A model generated the notes under the pieces. That model searched no databases, was not told the origin of the DNA, and saw only the letters and a program-made list of their open reading frames with translations. A stretch of 64,000 nt of DNA from Treponema socranskii subsp. buccale (lineage in GTDB: Bacteria > Spirochaetota > Spirochaetia > Treponematales > Treponemataceae), in assembly GCF_024181585.1 (NCBI RefSeq), contig NZ_CP054258.1, positions 1,054,001-1,118,000 on the forward strand, in the 5' to 3' direction. Made by a program: the position numbers and the translations under genes. This document shows positions 9,037 to 16,875 of this stretch, one piece after another (the stretch's first letter is position 1; each line of letters opens with the position of its first letter).

Positions 9037-9967
9037 TTTTCCGCAAATCGTCGGCGTCGGGCATAATTGTTTCGATTATCTGTGTACCGTCGAAGCCTAT
9101 CCTCCCGAAGACGGTTCTACACACATCACTGCAATCGCAGAGCAGGGCGGAGGAGCTGCAGCCACTGCCGTCGTCGCTTCTTCCCGCCTCGGCTGTTCCT
9201 CGGCTTTTATCGGAAAGGTCGGCGACGACGATACCGGGCGGAAGATAATCGACTCTTTGCAAAAAGACAACGTCGATACTTCATATATCGATATCGTGCC
9301 CGGCGGTCGAAGTTCCGTGTCGTATCTCATGATCAACCCCGCCAACGCCTCCCGCACGAAGTTTCCATATCCGGATAAACTCGCGCCTATCGAATGGGAT
9401 GAGCGCCTTGTAAAGCTTGTCGGCGGCGCGCATGCGCTTCATATTGACGGAACGAAATACGATAACGCGCTTTCGGCCGTCCGCATCGCAAAAGAGGCGG
9501 GCGTTACGGTGTCCCTCGACGGTTGTTCGATGCAGCGCGACAACGAAAAAAATAAAGTGCTCGCATCCCTTGCCGACATCCTCATTATGAATGCGCGGTA
9601 CCCCTTCATTGTGTCGGGTATAGCCGACTATGCCCGTGCGCTGCTTGAAATGTCGCACTGGGGGCCGAAGATCGTCATCGGCACGCAAGGGGCGTCGGGC
9701 TGTATGGCGGTCATCGGAGGCGGCGTGTTCCGCTTTCCCGCGTATGATGTCGCGGCAGTCGATACGACCGGAGCGGGAGATGTGTTTCACGGCGCTTTCC
9801 TCGCAGGTTATTTTAAAGGTATGGATTTGGAAACGAATATTAAATTTGCAAGCGCGGTTTCGGCGCTCAAGTGTACGAAAGTCGGGGGCAGAAACGGGAT
9901 TCCGTCGTATGAGGATGCGCTTTCGTTTATGAACGGCCGAACGATCGAAAAAATACGCGTGCTTTAA
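9029..9967 (+). CDS. PfkB/ribokinase-family carbohydrate kinase
   Basis: 312 residues with both PfkB signatures: the glycine-rich GGGAAATAVVASSRLG (about 39-54) and the C-terminal DTTGAGDVFHGAFLAGY (about 246-262), whose GAGD aspartate is the catalytic base. It phosphorylates a sugar or sugar phosphate with ATP; residues that would separate ribokinase, fructokinase and tagatose-6-phosphate kinase cannot be judged by eye. Followed by a class II aldolase and a split transketolase, it could be a ketohexose-(6-)phosphate kinase feeding the aldolase. It overlaps the RpiR gene by 8 bp. Confidence 0.9.
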   Translation: MSDFPQIVGVGHNCFDYLCTVEAYPPEDGSTHITAIAEQGGGAAATAVVASSRLGCSSAFIGKVGDDDTGRKIIDSLQKDNVDTSYIDIVPGGRSSVSYLMINPANASRTKFPYPDKLAPIEWDERLVKLVGGAHALHIDGTKYDNALSAVRIAKEAGVTVSLDGCSMQRDNEKNKVLASLADILIMNARYPFIVSGIADYARALLEMSHWGPKIVIGTQGASGCMAVIGGGVFRFPAYDVAAVDTTGAGDVFHGAFLAGYFKGMDLETNIKFASAVSALKCTKVGGRNGIPSYEDALSFMNGRTIEKIRVL

Positions 9968-10026
9968 ATAGTGTCGATTTCTGCGAAATTGCAGTGATCA
10001 TATATCGGTTATGTCAGGAGGAAATG

Positions 10027-11061
10027 ATGAAAAAGGTTATGGTAATGCTGGCAGCTGCGGTTTTGGCGCTGTCATTGAGTTCCTGCAAAAAGCAGGATGG
10101 TGCTGCAAAGGGCGGCAAAGCTTCCGGCGTATTGAACGTATATACGACGGTGAGCGATCTGCAGTACAACGCGATTATGGGCGCCTTCCAAGCGAAATAT
10201 CCGGATATCAAAATCAACTACACGCAGGCGGGTGCGGGTGAATGTAAAACCCGTATTCAAGCGGAAGCCGGCAATCCGCAGGCGGACATTATGTTCGGCG
10301 GACTTGTCTATGCCGATACGCTCACATACGGTCAGTATTTTGAAAACTACGTATGCGTGAACGACAAGCTTATGCCGCCCGAATTCAAAAATACGACGGG
10401 CGTTTTAACCTATCACGACGCCCAGATACCGTGCCTTTGGGTAAACGATGCACTTGAAAAAGAAAAAGGCGTTTCGATCAAAGGCTTTGCCGATCTCCTC
10501 GATCCTCGTTTGAAGGGAGTCGTCGTTTCCGCAGATCCTACGGGAAGTTCCAGCGCATGGAATTCGCTGCAGTGCATACTCACCGATTTCGGCGGATGGG
10601 ACAACGATGCTGCATGGGATTATATCGATAAACTGATGAACAATGTCGTTATTACGAGCGGATCGTCCGCCGTATACCGCGGCGTTTACAACGGCGAATA
10701 TGCCGTCGGACTTACCTACGAACCGGCGTGCGTACAGATGCTCTCGGAAGGAGCGGAAGGTGTTCACATCGTATATCCGGCCGAAGGCGTTACGTCGATC
10801 GCGTTCGGTTCGGCGATTATCAAAGGATGCGCGAATCTCGACAATGCAAAACTCTTTATGGATTTTCTTGAGAGCGATGAGTGCCAGGCGATATATCTTG
10901 AATGCGGCGCTCGCCCCGCGACGGCTTCAAAGCTTTCGGCGACGAATAAATATATCGTAGATCTGTCTTCTATTAATTATCGTGAAGCCGATACGATCGC
11001 TTTGGCACAAAATCAAAGCGCGATTTTTACACGCTGGAACGCCCTGCGGATCAAGCACTGA
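10027..11061 (+). CDS. ABC importer substrate-binding lipoprotein (AfuA/FbpA-type)
   Basis: Periplasmic binding protein of the ferric-ion/AfuA cluster, about 344 residues after the start. The signal peptide ends in the lipobox LSLSSC followed by KKQ. The fold signature VYTTVSDLQYNAIMGAFQAKYP and the hinge GAGECKTRIQAEAGNPQADI are typical of this group. Known AfuA homologues bind hexose phosphates while FbpA homologues bind iron; the FbpA iron-binding tyrosine pair cannot be verified here. Start: AGGAGG at 10016-10021 precedes ATG 10024 and ATG 10027; the second gives better spacing. The sugar-metabolism neighbours favour a sugar or sugar-phosphate ligand (inference). Confidence 0.85.
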   Translation: MKKVMVMLAAAVLALSLSSCKKQDGAAKGGKASGVLNVYTTVSDLQYNAIMGAFQAKYPDIKINYTQAGAGECKTRIQAEAGNPQADIMFGGLVYADTLTYGQYFENYVCVNDKLMPPEFKNTTGVLTYHDAQIPCLWVNDALEKEKGVSIKGFADLLDPRLKGVVVSADPTGSSSAWNSLQCILTDFGGWDNDAAWDYIDKLMNNVVITSGSSAVYRGVYNGEYAVGLTYEPACVQMLSEGAEGVHIVYPAEGVTSIAFGSAIIKGCANLDNAKLFMDFLESDECQAIYLECGARPATASKLSATNKYIVDLSSINYREADTIALAQNQSAIFTRWNALRIKH

Positions 11062-11093
11062 TTTTCCGAACGTTTCGCGGATCACCTTTTAAT

Positions 11094-11126
11094 CAACACC
11101 CCCGACGTAAGCGTCGGGGTATGTTG
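11094..11126 (+). terminator. stem-loop after binding-protein gene
   Basis: Inner 8-bp stem CCCCGACG (11100-11107) / CGTCGGGG (11112-11119) with TAAG loop, outer CAACA/TGTTG pairing. There is a TTGTTCT tail. Probably a partial terminator or mRNA-protecting hairpin that lets the abundant binding protein be made in excess over the ATPase and permease. Confidence 0.6.
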
Positions 11127-11151
11127 TTCTCATAAGGTGGTTGCAGTCGGC

Positions 11152-11192
11152 TTTAATACCCTTTGTTACGACGCAAGCGTCGGGGTATTAAA
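11152..11192 (+). terminator. second composite stem-loop before ATPase gene
   Basis: Outer 10-bp stem TTTAATACCC / GGGTATTAAA with an inner CGACG-CAAG-CGTCG hairpin. Its core GACG(C/T)AAGCGTCGGGGTAT repeats that of the previous hairpin. A third 10-bp stem (11227-11236 with 11247-11256) follows, so the 215-bp gap between binding protein and ATPase is densely structured. Confidence 0.5.
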
Positions 11193-11276
11193 CCCTCCGC
11201 ACGAATAAAATTTATTGCCATTCACCGCGGAACCGGTTTATATTGTCCGGTTCCGCACAATTATGGAGAACTTCGT

Positions 11277-12365
11277 ATGAATGTCGGAATTAAAATTTCA
11301 CATGCACTAAAAAAATACGACGACGGTGTCGTTATTCCCGATCTTTCCGTGGAAATAAATCCCGGAGAATTTTTTACGCTGCTCGGACCGTCGGGATGCG
11401 GAAAAACGACGCTGCTCCGTATGATCGCCGGTTTTAATTCGATCGAAGGCGGCGATTTTTATTTCGGCGACCGGCGAATCAACGATCTCGATCCGTCAAA
11501 GCGAAATATCGGTATGGTGTTTCAAAATTACGCCATTTTTCCGCATTTAACGGTGCGCAAAAACGTCGCCTTCGGCTTACAGAATAAGCATTTGCCGAAA
11601 AACGAAATCGATAAACGGACAAATCATTTTTTAAAATTGATGAAAATCGATCAGTATCAGGATCGTCTGCCGGAACGACTGTCGGGCGGACAGCAGCAGA
11701 GAGTCGCCCTTGCGCGTGCGCTTGCGATAGAGCCGGAAGTTCTTTTGATGGACGAACCGCTGTCGAACCTCGATGCGAAGCTGCGCGTCGAAATGCGCGA
11801 AGTCATTAAAGAAATCCAGCACGACCTCGGCATTACAACCGTGTACGTAACGCACGACCAGGAAGAGGCGATGGCCGTTTCCGACCGCATAGCCGTTATG
11901 AACGCAGGCGTTATACAGCAGATCGGTTCTCCGAAAGCGTTGTATCAGCGTCCGGAAAATTTATTCGTTTCGATGTTCATCGGCCGCACGAATACCGTCG
12001 AAGCGAAGATACGCAAAAATGTATCGTCTTACGCATTGGAATTTTCTGGCGGCGTTAAAATTGTTATGGACAATATCGTCGGAGCGGAAGACGGTGAGGA
12101 TGTCATTGTGTCGATCCGTCCGGAAGAGTTTGTCGTCCTTGAAGATAAAAACGGCGAAGGTTTGCCGGGAACGGTCGCATACAGCACTTTCCTCGGTTTG
12201 AATACGCATTACTTTATCGATCTTGCCGGCGGCAAACGCATAGAAGTCATCCAAGAATCGACGATAGATGAAATCGTAAAGAAAGGAACGCCCGTCCGAC
12301 TCGGCGTCAAAAAAGAAAAGATCAATGTTTTTACCCGCGACGGTATGCGTTCTATCATAAAATAA
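11277..12365 (+). CDS. ABC importer ATPase with TOBE domain (AfuC/FbpC/PotA-type)
   Basis: 362 residues from ATG 11277; an upstream in-frame extension to 11163 would run through the hairpin region and lacks family similarity. Walker A GPSGCGKTT, Q-loop FQNYAIFPHLTV, signature LSGGQQQRVALARAL, Walker B VLLMDEPLSNLD and H-loop VYVTHDQEEA are all intact. The C-terminal 120 residues (IRPEEFVV...) form a TOBE-type regulatory domain. It couples ATP hydrolysis to import with the binding protein and the fused permease. Confidence 0.93.
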   Translation: MNVGIKISHALKKYDDGVVIPDLSVEINPGEFFTLLGPSGCGKTTLLRMIAGFNSIEGGDFYFGDRRINDLDPSKRNIGMVFQNYAIFPHLTVRKNVAFGLQNKHLPKNEIDKRTNHFLKLMKIDQYQDRLPERLSGGQQQRVALARALAIEPEVLLMDEPLSNLDAKLRVEMREVIKEIQHDLGITTVYVTHDQEEAMAVSDRIAVMNAGVIQQIGSPKALYQRPENLFVSMFIGRTNTVEAKIRKNVSSYALEFSGGVKIVMDNIVGAEDGEDVIVSIRPEEFVVLEDKNGEGLPGTVAYSTFLGLNTHYFIDLAGGKRIEVIQESTIDEIVKKGTPVRLGVKKEKINVFTRDGMRSIIK

Positions 12366-12376
12366 CGGAGATCGGT

Positions 12377-14035
12377 GTGATAAAGACGAAAAAAATAGAT
12401 TTTTGGATACCGGTCAGTTTGGGTATCCTCGCGCTGTATGTGCTGTTTATGCTCTATCCGATTTTAAAAGTCATAACGCAGTCCGTACGCGACAACGCGA
12501 CAGGCTCGTTTACGCTCGGATATTTTAAACAGTTTTTCAGCGATCCGTATTATTTCATTACACTGTTCAACAGTTTTAAAATTTCAATATGCGTTACGAT
12601 TATCTGCCTCATTATCGGCGTGCCGCTTGCATACTTGTACAATGTCTACGAAATCAAAGGCCGACAGCTGTTGCAGATTTTGATCGTGCTCACCTCCATG
12701 TCCGCGCCTTTTATCGGTGCGTATTCGTGGATTTTGCTGCTCGGTCGTTCGGGGCTTATCACGAAATTTCTGAAGTCGGCGTTCAATATCGTAATGCCGA
12801 ACATCTACGGATTTAAGGGGATCCTGCTCGTGCTGTCGACAAAACTCTTTTCGCTCGTGTTTCTCTATGTTTCGGGCGCGCTGAAAAACGTCGACAATTC
12901 GCTGCTCGAAGCTTCCGCAAATATGGGACGCACCGGCTGGCGGAGATTTTTGACGATCGTATTGCCGCTGTGCATGCCGTCCATACTTGCCGCCGCCCTC
13001 ATGGTATTTATGCGTTCGCTTGCCGATTTCGGCACTCCGCTTTTGATCGGAGAAGGCTACCGCACGTTTCCCGTGGAAATATATAATCAATACGTCGGCG
13101 AAACGAGCATCAACCACAGCTTTGCCGCCGCTATAAGCGTTATCGCCATTTTTATTACGCTCATCGTATTTTTATTTCAAAAATATCTTTCGAATAGAAC
13201 GAGTTTTTCGATGAGTGCGCTGCACCGCATAGAGCGCAAAAAGCCGCGCCTTGCAGCGAGCATCGCGATCCATATCTATGCCTACGCTCTCGTCATCATT
13301 TCGCTTTTGCCGCAAGTCTATCTCATCTTTTTGTCGTTTAAAAATACGACGAAGACCGGCAATATGTTCCGTCCCGGATATTCGCTTATGAGCTATCGCC
13401 AAGTGTTCGGTACGATGGGCGGGGCTATATGGAATACCGTAAAGATATGCGGCGGCGCACTCGTCATCGTCGTCGTACTTGCGATTTTGATTTCATACCT
13501 TGTCGTGCGGCGCTATAATATTATCAACAATATTATCGATACGCTGTCGATGGTGCCGTATATCATACCCGGTTCGGTCGTCGGCATCGCGATGGTTATG
13601 GCGTTCAACAAGGGGCCGCTGGTACTTACGGGTACTGCGATGATCATGGTGATTGCGATGTGTATCCGCCGTATTCCGTATACGATTCGAAGCTCCGTCG
13701 CCGTTCTCGGACAGATTCCGATTTCCGTCGAAGAAGCGGCGATCAGTCTCGGAGCCGGCAAAACGAAAACGCTTGTGCGCATTACCGTTCCGATGATGTT
13801 CAGCGGTATCGTTTCCGGTGCAATTATGAGTTGGGTTACGCTTATTACCGAATTGTCTTCTTCGATCATTTTGTATTCGTCGAAAACGATTACGTTGAAT
13901 CTCGGCGTGTACGTGATGGTTTCTCGAGGAACGGACGGCAAAGCTTGCGCCGTATCGACGATTTTGATGGTCTTTACGGTTATTTCACTTTTACTGTTTA
14001 CGAAAGTTTCGAAAGACGGAGATATTTCGATATAA
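12377..14035 (+). CDS. ABC importer permease, two fused inner-membrane halves (AfuB/FbpB-type)
   Basis: 552 residues with about 12 predicted membrane helices in two halves, each with its own BPD_transp_1 domain. The EAA loops are LLEASANMGRTGWRRFLTIV (near residue 175) and VEEAAISLGAGKTKTLVRIT (near 450). A single fused permease with one ATPase and one binding protein is typical of the AfuABC/FbpABC group. The start is GTG 12377, after GGAG with short spacing and 11 nt behind the ATPase stop. Confidence 0.9.
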   Translation: MIKTKKIDFWIPVSLGILALYVLFMLYPILKVITQSVRDNATGSFTLGYFKQFFSDPYYFITLFNSFKISICVTIICLIIGVPLAYLYNVYEIKGRQLLQILIVLTSMSAPFIGAYSWILLLGRSGLITKFLKSAFNIVMPNIYGFKGILLVLSTKLFSLVFLYVSGALKNVDNSLLEASANMGRTGWRRFLTIVLPLCMPSILAAALMVFMRSLADFGTPLLIGEGYRTFPVEIYNQYVGETSINHSFAAAISVIAIFITLIVFLFQKYLSNRTSFSMSALHRIERKKPRLAASIAIHIYAYALVIISLLPQVYLIFLSFKNTTKTGNMFRPGYSLMSYRQVFGTMGGAIWNTVKICGGALVIVVVLAILISYLVVRRYNIINNIIDTLSMVPYIIPGSVVGIAMVMAFNKGPLVLTGTAMIMVIAMCIRRIPYTIRSSVAVLGQIPISVEEAAISLGAGKTKTLVRITVPMMFSGIVSGAIMSWVTLITELSSSIILYSSKTITLNLGVYVMVSRGTDGKACAVSTILMVFTVISLLLFTKVSKDGDISI

Positions 14036-14066
14036 TCGAATCAAAAAATTATTTATAGGAGTCGAT

Positions 14067-14933
14067 ATGGTTTTAGTATCTGCAAAAGAAATGCTCATCG
14101 ATGCGAAAAAAGGCCGCTATGCGGTGGGGCACTTCAATCTTAATAATATGGAAAGCGTCCGCGCTTTTTTGCTCGCGGCCCAAGAAGTTAAGTCGCCTAT
14201 CATACTCGGCGTTTCCGGCGGAACGGCGAAATACATGGGCGGCTATCGGACAATCGCCGACATGGTGAGCGGTTTTATTAATTTTTTGAAAATCACTGTT
14301 CCTGTCGCGCTGCACGTCGATCACGGGACTTATGAAGAAGCGCTCGATGCGATTGACAACGGCTTTTCATCCGTTATGTTCGACGGTTCGAAATATTCGA
14401 TCGATGAAAACATCGCAAAAACGCGCGAAGTCGTCGAAAAGGCGCACGCGAAGGGCATTTCCGTCGAAGCCGAAGTCGGCGCGATCGGCGGTGAAGAAGA
14501 CGGCGTTATCAATTCCGGAGAATGCGCCGACCCTGCCGAATGTGAGCGCATCGCATCTTTAGGCGTCGATTTTCTCGCTGCGGGTATCGGCAATATTCAC
14601 GGAAAATATCCTGCCGGATGGAAGGGCTTGGATTTCGATGTGCTTGCAGCCATTCAGGCAAAGACGGGCGATTTGCCGCTCGTGCTGCACGGAGGATCGG
14701 GCATTCCCGCCGACATGGTAAAAAAAGCGATCACGCTCGGCGTATCGAAAGTCAACGTCAATACCGAATGCCAAATAGCATTTACCAAAGCGACGAAAAA
14801 ATATTTTGCCGAAGGAAAAGATGAAGAGAGCAAAGGCTTTACGCCGCGAGCCGTGCTTGCGCCCGGTCTTGAAGCGACCAAACGCGTATGTATTGAAAAG
14901 ATGACGCTGTTCGGAAGTATCGGAAAAGCGTAA
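14067..14933 (+). CDS. class II fructose-bisphosphate (ketose-bisphosphate) aldolase
   Basis: Zinc-dependent aldolase, 288 residues, splitting a ketose bisphosphate into DHAP and an aldehyde phosphate. Family marks: HVDHGTYEEAL (catalytic Asp plus zinc His near residue 82), SVMFDGSKYS, VEAEVGAIGGEEDG, GIGNIHGKYP, LHGGSG and VNVNTE. Fructose and tagatose bisphosphate forms (Fba, GatY/KbaY) cannot be separated by eye. It is preceded by GGAG and follows the transporter by 31 nt; with the PfkB kinase it forms a kinase-aldolase pair. Confidence 0.93.
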   Translation: MVLVSAKEMLIDAKKGRYAVGHFNLNNMESVRAFLLAAQEVKSPIILGVSGGTAKYMGGYRTIADMVSGFINFLKITVPVALHVDHGTYEEALDAIDNGFSSVMFDGSKYSIDENIAKTREVVEKAHAKGISVEAEVGAIGGEEDGVINSGECADPAECERIASLGVDFLAAGIGNIHGKYPAGWKGLDFDVLAAIQAKTGDLPLVLHGGSGIPADMVKKAITLGVSKVNVNTECQIAFTKATKKYFAEGKDEESKGFTPRAVLAPGLEATKRVCIEKMTLFGSIGKA

Positions 14934-14971
14934 ATCGATATGCTATAATGGAATACGATCGAGAGGTTAGT

Positions 14972-15778
14972 ATGACGATAGAAGAGTTGAAAAAGAAAGC
15001 CAAGCAGATCCGACGCGATACTGTTTGGATGATAGGAGAAGCGGGTTCCGGTCATCCCGGCGGTTCCCTTTCGGCGACGGATATCATGGTTGCCCTTTAT
15101 TATTCTAAGATGAAACTGTCGGGCGATCCGAATGATGAAGCGCGCGACCGTTTTGTGCTGAGCAAGGGGCACGCGAATCCGCCGTACTATGCGATACTTG
15201 CGGATAAGGGTTATTTTCCGAAAGCGGAACTCAAAAACATCCGCCGACTGCACAGTATGCTGCAGGGACATCCGGATTGCAATAAATGCCCCGGCGTAGA
15301 CTGCAGTACCGGTTCCCTCGGACAAGGCATATCGGTTGCAGCGGGTATGGCGCTCGGTTTCCGTTTGGCAAAAAAGCCGAACCGTGTATACGTGCTTACC
15401 GGTGACGGAGAGCTGCAGGAAGGTCTTGCGTGGGAAGCCTTTATGGCCGCTTCTCATTATCACCTCGACAATCTCACCGTCATCGTCGACAACAATCATC
15501 TGCAGCTTGACGGATCGATCGACGAAGTCATGTCGCTCGGCGATCTTGCGGCAAAATTCCGCGCATTCGGTTTTGCCGTGTGCGAGGCGAACGGGCACGA
15601 TTATGAGGCGCTGCTTTCCGCGCTCGATCACCGTGAAGACGGAAAGCCGCTCGCCGTTATCTGCGATACGATCAAAGGCAAGGGCGTTTCGTTTATGGAA
15701 AACGGACTCGGCTGGCACGGAAAAGCTCCTTCGGGCGACGAGCTTGAAAAGGCGCTTAAAGAATTGGAGGACAACTGA
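14972..15778 (+). CDS. transketolase, N-terminal (pyrophosphate-binding) subunit
   Basis: 268 residues holding the TPP pyrophosphate-binding half of a transketolase: AGSGHPGGSLSATDIM, LSKGHANPPYYAIL, GSLGQGISVAAGMALG and the metal/TPP motif GDGELQEG...NN. Start ATG 14972 was chosen because GAGAGG lies 5 nt upstream; an in-frame ATG at 14948 has no ribosome site. It works with the next gene as a two-chain enzyme moving two-carbon units between sugar phosphates. Confidence 0.92.
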   Translation: MTIEELKKKAKQIRRDTVWMIGEAGSGHPGGSLSATDIMVALYYSKMKLSGDPNDEARDRFVLSKGHANPPYYAILADKGYFPKAELKNIRRLHSMLQGHPDCNKCPGVDCSTGSLGQGISVAAGMALGFRLAKKPNRVYVLTGDGELQEGLAWEAFMAASHYHLDNLTVIVDNNHLQLDGSIDEVMSLGDLAAKFRAFGFAVCEANGHDYEALLSALDHREDGKPLAVICDTIKGKGVSFMENGLGWHGKAPSGDELEKALKELEDN

Positions 15779-15779
15779 T

Positions 15780-16712
15780 ATGAGCGAAAAAAAAGCAACA
15801 CGGCAGGGCTACGGCGACGGCCTCGTCGAGCTCGGCAAAAAATATTCGGATGTGATTGTCCTCGACGCGGATTTGGGACATGCGACGGGATCTTTGACTT
15901 TTAGAAAAGCATTTCCCGACCGCTACATAGAAACCGGCATCGCTGAACAGAATTTGATCGGCATGGCCGTCGGCTTGTCGAAAGTCGGTTACGTGCCCTT
16001 CGCATCTTCGTTTGCAATGTTTACTGCCGGAAGAGCGTTTGAAATTATCCGAAATGCGGCGGCATACAGCAAAGCGAACGTAAAAATTGCCGGAAGTCAT
16101 TCGGGCATCACGCCTGCGGGCGACGGAGGCACGCACCAGTGCATAGAGGACATCGCCGCGCTTCGCGCAGTTCCGAATATGACGGTGCTGAGTCCATGCG
16201 ATTACAATCAGGCAAAGCTGATCGTCGAAGCGGCCTATCATTTTAAAGGCCCCGTGTATATCCGTACGTCGCGCGAACCCATGCCGATCGTCACTTCTTG
16301 CGACACGCCGTTCGAAATCGGAAAAGCGCAGAGCCTGCGTTCCGGCAAGGATCTCTGCATCGTCGCAACCGGTATTATGACGCCGCTCGCCCTCGAAGCG
16401 GCCGAGCAGCTCGCGTCCGACGGTATCGAAGCTTCCGTGCTGAACATCCACACGATTAAACCGCTCGACACCGATGCGATTGTAAGTGAAACGCTCGGCT
16501 GCGGCGGACGAATCCTCGTCTGCGAAGAAGCGAACCGTTTCGGGGGTATCGGCGAAGCGGCATCTTATGCGCTCCTCGGTAAGGGCGGCGTAAAGATGGC
16601 GCACGTTGCGGTCGACGACCGATTCGGACAGTCGGGGCAAACGGCCGAACTCCTTGCCGAATACGGCATCACCGCCGACAACATCGTCTCGAAAGCGAGA
16701 TCGCTCCTGTAA
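15780..16712 (+). CDS. transketolase, C-terminal (pyrimidine-binding) subunit
   Basis: 310 residues from ATG 15780 (GGAGG 10 nt upstream, 1 nt after the partner gene's stop). It has the catalytic-glutamate motif ETGIAEQNLIGMAVGLS and the C-terminal transketolase_C domain (KPLDTDAIVSE...EEANRFGGIGEA). The open frame extends further upstream inside the partner gene, but that part is not homologous. It is the last gene of the operon that begins at 8194. Confidence 0.92.
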   Translation: MSEKKATRQGYGDGLVELGKKYSDVIVLDADLGHATGSLTFRKAFPDRYIETGIAEQNLIGMAVGLSKVGYVPFASSFAMFTAGRAFEIIRNAAAYSKANVKIAGSHSGITPAGDGGTHQCIEDIAALRAVPNMTVLSPCDYNQAKLIVEAAYHFKGPVYIRTSREPMPIVTSCDTPFEIGKAQSLRSGKDLCIVATGIMTPLALEAAEQLASDGIEASVLNIHTIKPLDTDAIVSETLGCGGRILVCEEANRFGGIGEAASYALLGKGGVKMAHVAVDDRFGQSGQTAELLAEYGITADNIVSKARSLL

Positions 16713-16783
16713 GGTGCGGAGTATCCGGTATATCGAGGAATAAATATTATTAATTAATAAAAAAATACCGATCGTATACTCGT

Positions 16784-16812
16784 TTGACAATAAAACGACT
16801 GAGTATTATGAT
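16784..16812 (+). promoter_or_regulatory. consensus promoter of the FMN/FAD reductase gene
   Basis: TTGACA (16784-16789), 17-bp spacer, TATGAT (16807-16812). It is preceded by a run of A+T-rich sequence (TTATTAATTAATAAAAAAATA) that could act as an UP element. It lies 64 bp before the ATG at 16876, giving a leader of roughly 55 nt. Confidence 0.75.
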
Positions 16813-16875
16813 ACGCTTATACTGCATAACATACGTTCGGTTTCCGAATGCGTATACATGTATGGAGGAAAAATT

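Noticed and set aside
10027-14035. Ferric iron importer (FbpABC)
   Set aside because: The fold is compatible, but surrounding kinase, aldolase, transketolase and RpiR genes favour a sugar or sugar-phosphate ligand; kept only as an alternative.
15336-15779. Upstream extension of the second transketolase subunit
   Set aside because: It lies inside the first subunit gene in another frame; the GGAGG-preceded ATG at 15780 matches the family start.
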